Shown piece after piece: positions 30,934-33,251 of a stretch of 33,251 nucleotides of DNA. The position numbers and the translations under genes are program-made. This stretch comes from Chryseolinea sp. (lineage in GTDB: Bacteria > Bacteroidota > Bacteroidia > Cytophagales > Cyclobacteriaceae). The notes beneath the pieces are model-generated. The model did no database searches. It was given only the letters and a program-made list of their open reading frames with translations, and was not told where the DNA came from. Positions within the stretch are counted from its first letter, which is position 1. Each line of letters opens with the position of its first letter. The DNA lies in assembly GCA_025923195.1 (NCBI GenBank), contig JAICGJ010000049.1, positions 1 to 33,251 of the forward strand. Direction: 5' to 3'.

Positions 30934-31491
30934 ATGGCAAATTCATCAATTGACCCGGGAATGCAGTTGGCTACTTTTGGGTCGGGGTGCTTCTGGTGTA
31001 CGGAGGCGATTTTTCAGAATTTAGATGGCGTGAAAAAAGTCGAGTCAGGATATATGGGGGGGCATGTCAAAAATCCTACCTATAAAGAGGTATGCAGTGG
31101 TCTTACAGGCCACGCCGAGGTGATACAGGTCACCTACGATCCCGGCGAAATTAGTTATGAGGAGCTGCTCGAAATCTTCTGGAAGACGCACGATCCCACT
31201 ACACTCAACAGGCAGGGCGCAGACGTTGGCACACAATACCGGTCAGCGATATTCTACCATAATGATGTGCAAAAAACCTTGGCGGAAAACTATAAATCAC
31301 AACTTACTGGCGCCCAGGCATTCGACCAACCTATTGTAACGGAGATCACCCCTGCTTCAGTATTTTATAAAGCAGAAGATTATCACCAGAATTATTATAA
31401 TCTGAACGGCAATGCCCCTTACTGCGCATATGTGATTCAACCTAAAGTGGAAAAGTTCAGAAAAGTGTTCAAAGAAAAATTAAAAAATTAA
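30934..31491 (+). CDS. msrA: Peptide methionine sulfoxide reductase A
   Basis: 185 residues. It reduces methionine-S-sulfoxide in proteins and free methionine, using thioredoxin-type recycling. The signature GCFWC is at 18-22 with catalytic Cys19, followed by GYMGGHVKNPTYKEVCSGLTGHAE, which is standard for MsrA (quoted here as two joined motifs, GYMGGHV and VCSGLTGHAE). The conserved QYRSAIFYH and AEDYHQNYY segments are present. The ORF opens at a GTG (30865), but the ATG at 30934 gives the usual compact N-terminus, and there is no signal peptide, so it is cytosolic. A strong bidirectional terminator follows at 31587. Confidence 0.95.
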   Translation: MANSSIDPGMQLATFGSGCFWCTEAIFQNLDGVKKVESGYMGGHVKNPTYKEVCSGLTGHAEVIQVTYDPGEISYEELLEIFWKTHDPTTLNRQGADVGTQYRSAIFYHNDVQKTLAENYKSQLTGAQAFDQPIVTEITPASVFYKAEDYHQNYYNLNGNAPYCAYVIQPKVEKFRKVFKEKLKN

Positions 31492-31586
31492 CAAAAAGAT
31501 TTATTTCAAGTGTAACCTCAACTCCGGTCCGCCGTTAGTATTCCTTGAGTAGAGTAAATCTTCTCATAGGTTTAGGTTTAGGTAAC

Positions 31587-31615
31587 AAAAAAGCTCTGAG
31601 ACGCAGAGCTTTTTT
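31587..31615. terminator. Bidirectional intrinsic terminator
   Basis: AAAAAAGCTCTG (31587-31598), loop AGACG and CAGAGCTTTTTT (31604-31615) form a perfect 12-bp stem with U-runs in both directions. It lies between msrA and the convergent sigma-factor operon and serves both. Confidence 0.9.
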
Positions 31616-31623
31616 GCTTTATA

Positions 31624-31703
31624 ACCAACCGAAGGTAAAACCTACTGAAAGTTGCCCTACCAGAGGTTCAACCTAACGTACGTTAAAAAAACTTTCGGTT
31701 GGT
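31624..31703. repeat. Inverted repeat with a central palindrome after the sigma operon
   Basis: ACCAACCGAAGGT (31624-31636) and ACTTTCGGTTGGT (31691-31703) are reverse complements at 12 of 13 positions. A perfect 12-bp palindrome TAACGTACGTTA lies at 31674-31685 between them. It is just downstream of the membrane-anchored partner gene; it may be a 3' RNA structure. Confidence 0.5.
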
Positions 31704-31717
31704 AACCTTCCGGTAGA

Positions 31718-32224
31718 TTATACTTCATCATCGCTTTTTTCGCCGTCCTCTTTGTCCAGTTTGGAAAGCTGCTGATTTAACAAATTAATGCGCACCAATA
31801 AGTTCAGTACTAACGCGTCTTTCACTTTTTGACTGGGCCTAGCTTTCATTTCTTCTTTTAGGATTTCATACATAGCCTCGAGCTGTTTGAAATCCTGAGT
31901 AAAGCCGTTTAATCCTTCATTCCTTTGAAATCCATCTATTAGCTCCACTTTTTCTGATATTTCCTGGAAATAAAAAGCCTCAACATCATTAAACTCTGAG
32001 GCTGACAGGTCTTCGGGTTTAGGAACTTGCCTAGGGATCATTAAATAGATTGACAGCGCCATAAAAACGACTGCCGCCGCACGCCACAAAATCACGGAGT
32101 TCCACCAACCTCGAGAGCCAAAATTCATCGACGCCTCTATGTTTTTCCATACTTTATCGGAGGGTTCCCTGTCGTCAAAACTAGCTCTGTTTTTGCCGAT
32201 GAAATCGTCTAAATGGTCCTTCAT
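31718..32224 (-). CDS. Membrane-anchored anti-sigma factor candidate
   Basis: 168 residues with no recognised catalytic domain. The N-terminal ~40 residues (FIGKNRASFDDREPSDKVW) resemble the cytosolic segment found in Bacteroidota proteins encoded after ECF sigma genes. One membrane helix follows (about 47-63, WRAAAVVFMALSIYLMI), then an extracytoplasmic part with a helical, coiled-coil-like stretch (QLEAMYEILKEEMKA and VLNLLVRINLLNQQLSKLDK). It starts 43 bp after the sigma gene on the same strand. Function as anti-sigma is inferred from topology and position; a zinc-binding ZAS motif is not visible. Confidence 0.62.
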   Translation of the reverse strand: MKDHLDDFIGKNRASFDDREPSDKVWKNIEASMNFGSRGWWNSVILWRAAAVVFMALSIYLMIPRQVPKPEDLSASEFNDVEAFYFQEISEKVELIDGFQRNEGLNGFTQDFKQLEAMYEILKEEMKARPSQKVKDALVLNLLVRINLLNQQLSKLDKEDGEKSDDEV

Positions 32225-32267
32225 GATCGTAATAATTTATGTTGTCCTTCCTAAACTCCATTTCCAG

Positions 32268-32807
32268 CTATACATCCAATATTTCCTTTAATCTGGCCTT
32301 CGCCCGGTTTAACTGTGACTTTGACGTCGACTCACTGATTCCCATGATCTCACCAATTTCCTGATGATCATAACCCTCCAACAAATATAATGAGAGCACA
32401 GTACGATATCCATCAGGCAACTTTTCAATTGCTTTTTTAACACGCTCAACCGTCAAGTCCTCCCTATATTCAGTGACGCTGTCCTCCTCGGCCACGTCCC
32501 ACTGTTCAACATCAGGAATGAGCTCATGCTTTCGTTTGTTTAAAGCATTTATAGCCTTATTCACAACAATGCGCTTGAGCCATGCCCCGAAAGTTGCGTC
32601 ACCCCGATAGTTGTCGAGGTTCCGGAAGGCGCTGATAAAAGCCTCTTGCAAGACATCCTCGGCATCTTCTTCACTCTTTGTTATTCGGTATCCCACGTTG
32701 AACATAGCCTTGGAATACAGTTTGTATAGTCTGTAATGTGCATCGCGGTCGCCCGTGCGGCAGCGTGCGATCAAATCATCATGGATGTTCAAGCCCGGTT
32801 GATCCAA
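32268..32807 (-). CDS. ECF-type RNA polymerase sigma factor
   Basis: 179 residues. Sigma region 2 is visible as LYKLYSKAMFNVGYRI, EEDAEDVLQEAFISAFRNL and TFGAWLKRIVVNKAINALNK. Region 4 appears as LPDGYRTVLSLYLLEGYDHQ and IGEIMGISESTSKSQLNRAK, with the helix-turn-helix in GISESTSKSQL. The frame has no ATG before region 2. TTG at 32807 follows an in-frame TGA by two codons, and a second TTG five codons later (MNIHDDLIARC) is equally plausible. It forms an operon with the membrane-anchored gene downstream, the usual sigma/anti-sigma order. Target promoters are unknown. Confidence 0.9.
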   Translation of the reverse strand: MDQPGLNIHDDLIARCRTGDRDAHYRLYKLYSKAMFNVGYRITKSEEDAEDVLQEAFISAFRNLDNYRGDATFGAWLKRIVVNKAINALNKRKHELIPDVEQWDVAEEDSVTEYREDLTVERVKKAIEKLPDGYRTVLSLYLLEGYDHQEIGEIMGISESTSKSQLNRAKARLKEILDV

Positions 32808-32902
32808 ACTACTTCAACTATTGATGTATAAGGACAATATAGAAAGAAAAGGGTTGCGCGACCCTGTAACGTTTCTTGTTTGAAGGCCGGCAACGTTTAG
32901 TC

Positions 32903-33251
32903 TTAAGCCCCATTAAAAGATGTGGGTGATTCCGGGTCAGTAGCCGGTTTTAGCAGACCTTTTTCGTAGGCAATTTTCTGCAGCAGTTCCATCGCTTCTG
33001 ACTTGTCGTTTTTGATTACGCCATCCAGAATAGCTTCCTTGATTCGTTCTTTAATATCACCAATAATTCTTCCAGGTGGCAGGTTGTAAATTCTCATGAT
33101 TTCATCTCCGGTAACAGGAGGTTGAAAATTCCGTATATGATCCTTCTCTTCAACCTCTGCGATCTTTTGTTCCACGTTGTCAAAGTTCTTCAGAAAGCGA
33201 CTCACCTTGTCGTAATTCTTTGATGTTATGTCCGCGCGACAAAGCTTCATC
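32903..33251 (-). CDS. cca: CCA tRNA nucleotidyltransferase, C-terminal part
   Basis: The C-terminal ~115 residues of a protein whose start is beyond the right edge. The segment LCRADITSKNYDKVSRFLKN, then FQPPVTGDEIMRIYNLPPG and IGDIKERIKEAILDGVI, matches the C-terminal body of Bacteroidota CCA-adding enzymes (poly(A) polymerase/HD type), which add or repair the 3' CCA of tRNA. The catalytic head domain is not in the window, so the call rests on this tail. The stop at 32903 is followed by a 95-bp gap before the codirectional sigma gene. Confidence 0.75.
   Translation of the reverse strand, partial: MKLCRADITSKNYDKVSRFLKNFDNVEQKIAEVEEKDHIRNFQPPVTGDEIMRIYNLPPGRIIGDIKERIKEAILDGVIKNDKSEAMELLQKIAYEKGLLKPATDPESPTSFNGA

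Noticed and set aside
32848-32865. Hairpin GGGTTGCGCGACCC upstream of the sigma gene
   Set aside because: The stem is only four base pairs with no U-run; it is too weak to call a terminator.

Overview
The window looks like a chromosomal segment of a Bacteroidota bacterium, most likely a Cytophagales relative. The grounds are the many exported SusD-less glycan-type enzymes, a Tat-exported Gfo/Idh/MocA oxidoreductase, DUF2911 and DUF4838 proteins, MacB/FtsX-type permeases carrying an N-terminal permease prefix next to a PadR regulator, and promoter-like TAnnTTTG elements. No tRNA, rRNA, transposase, phage gene or CRISPR array was seen. Several apparent starts are not ATG; where a better ATG lay inside I moved the start.

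Layout: 1-2.5 kb holds the 5' part of a CcsA/CcmC-type haem export gene, a small DUF3817 membrane protein, and a short-chain dehydrogenase followed by an exported ThuA protein. 2.6-6.3 kb holds a Tat-exported oxidoreductase and a large exported (alpha/alpha)6-type glycosidase candidate, with palindromic operator-like sites between them. 6.6-18.3 kb is a leftward array: a PadR regulator followed by four ~870-residue prefix-type permeases, interleaved with at least two decayed permease relics and repeat-filled spacers. No ABC ATPase is present. 18.6-26 kb holds a beta-propeller protein, a DUF2911/TPR protein, a DUF4838 protein and a fifth, prefix-less permease.

26-28.5 kb holds a PhyH-type dioxygenase convergent with a PLP aminotransferase. 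The aminotransferase is preceded by what I read as two tandem transcription attenuators. Each has a short leader peptide rich in Leu/Ile/Val/Ala codons, a long-range hairpin enclosing those codons, and a GC hairpin followed by a U-run. This is the most interesting regulatory structure in the window. 28.5-30.6 kb holds two adjacent paralogues, each made of two galactose-binding jelly-roll domains with no catalytic domain. 30.9 kb to the end holds msrA, a bidirectional terminator, an ECF sigma factor with a membrane-anchored partner, and the 3' part of a CCA-type tRNA nucleotidyltransferase gene.

A window-wide theme is that several intergenic spacers carry short tandem arrays whose unit sequence differs from place to place but whose period is 7 bp. 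The permease spacers carry related 8-9 bp GGATT/AATCC arrays in inverted orientation.
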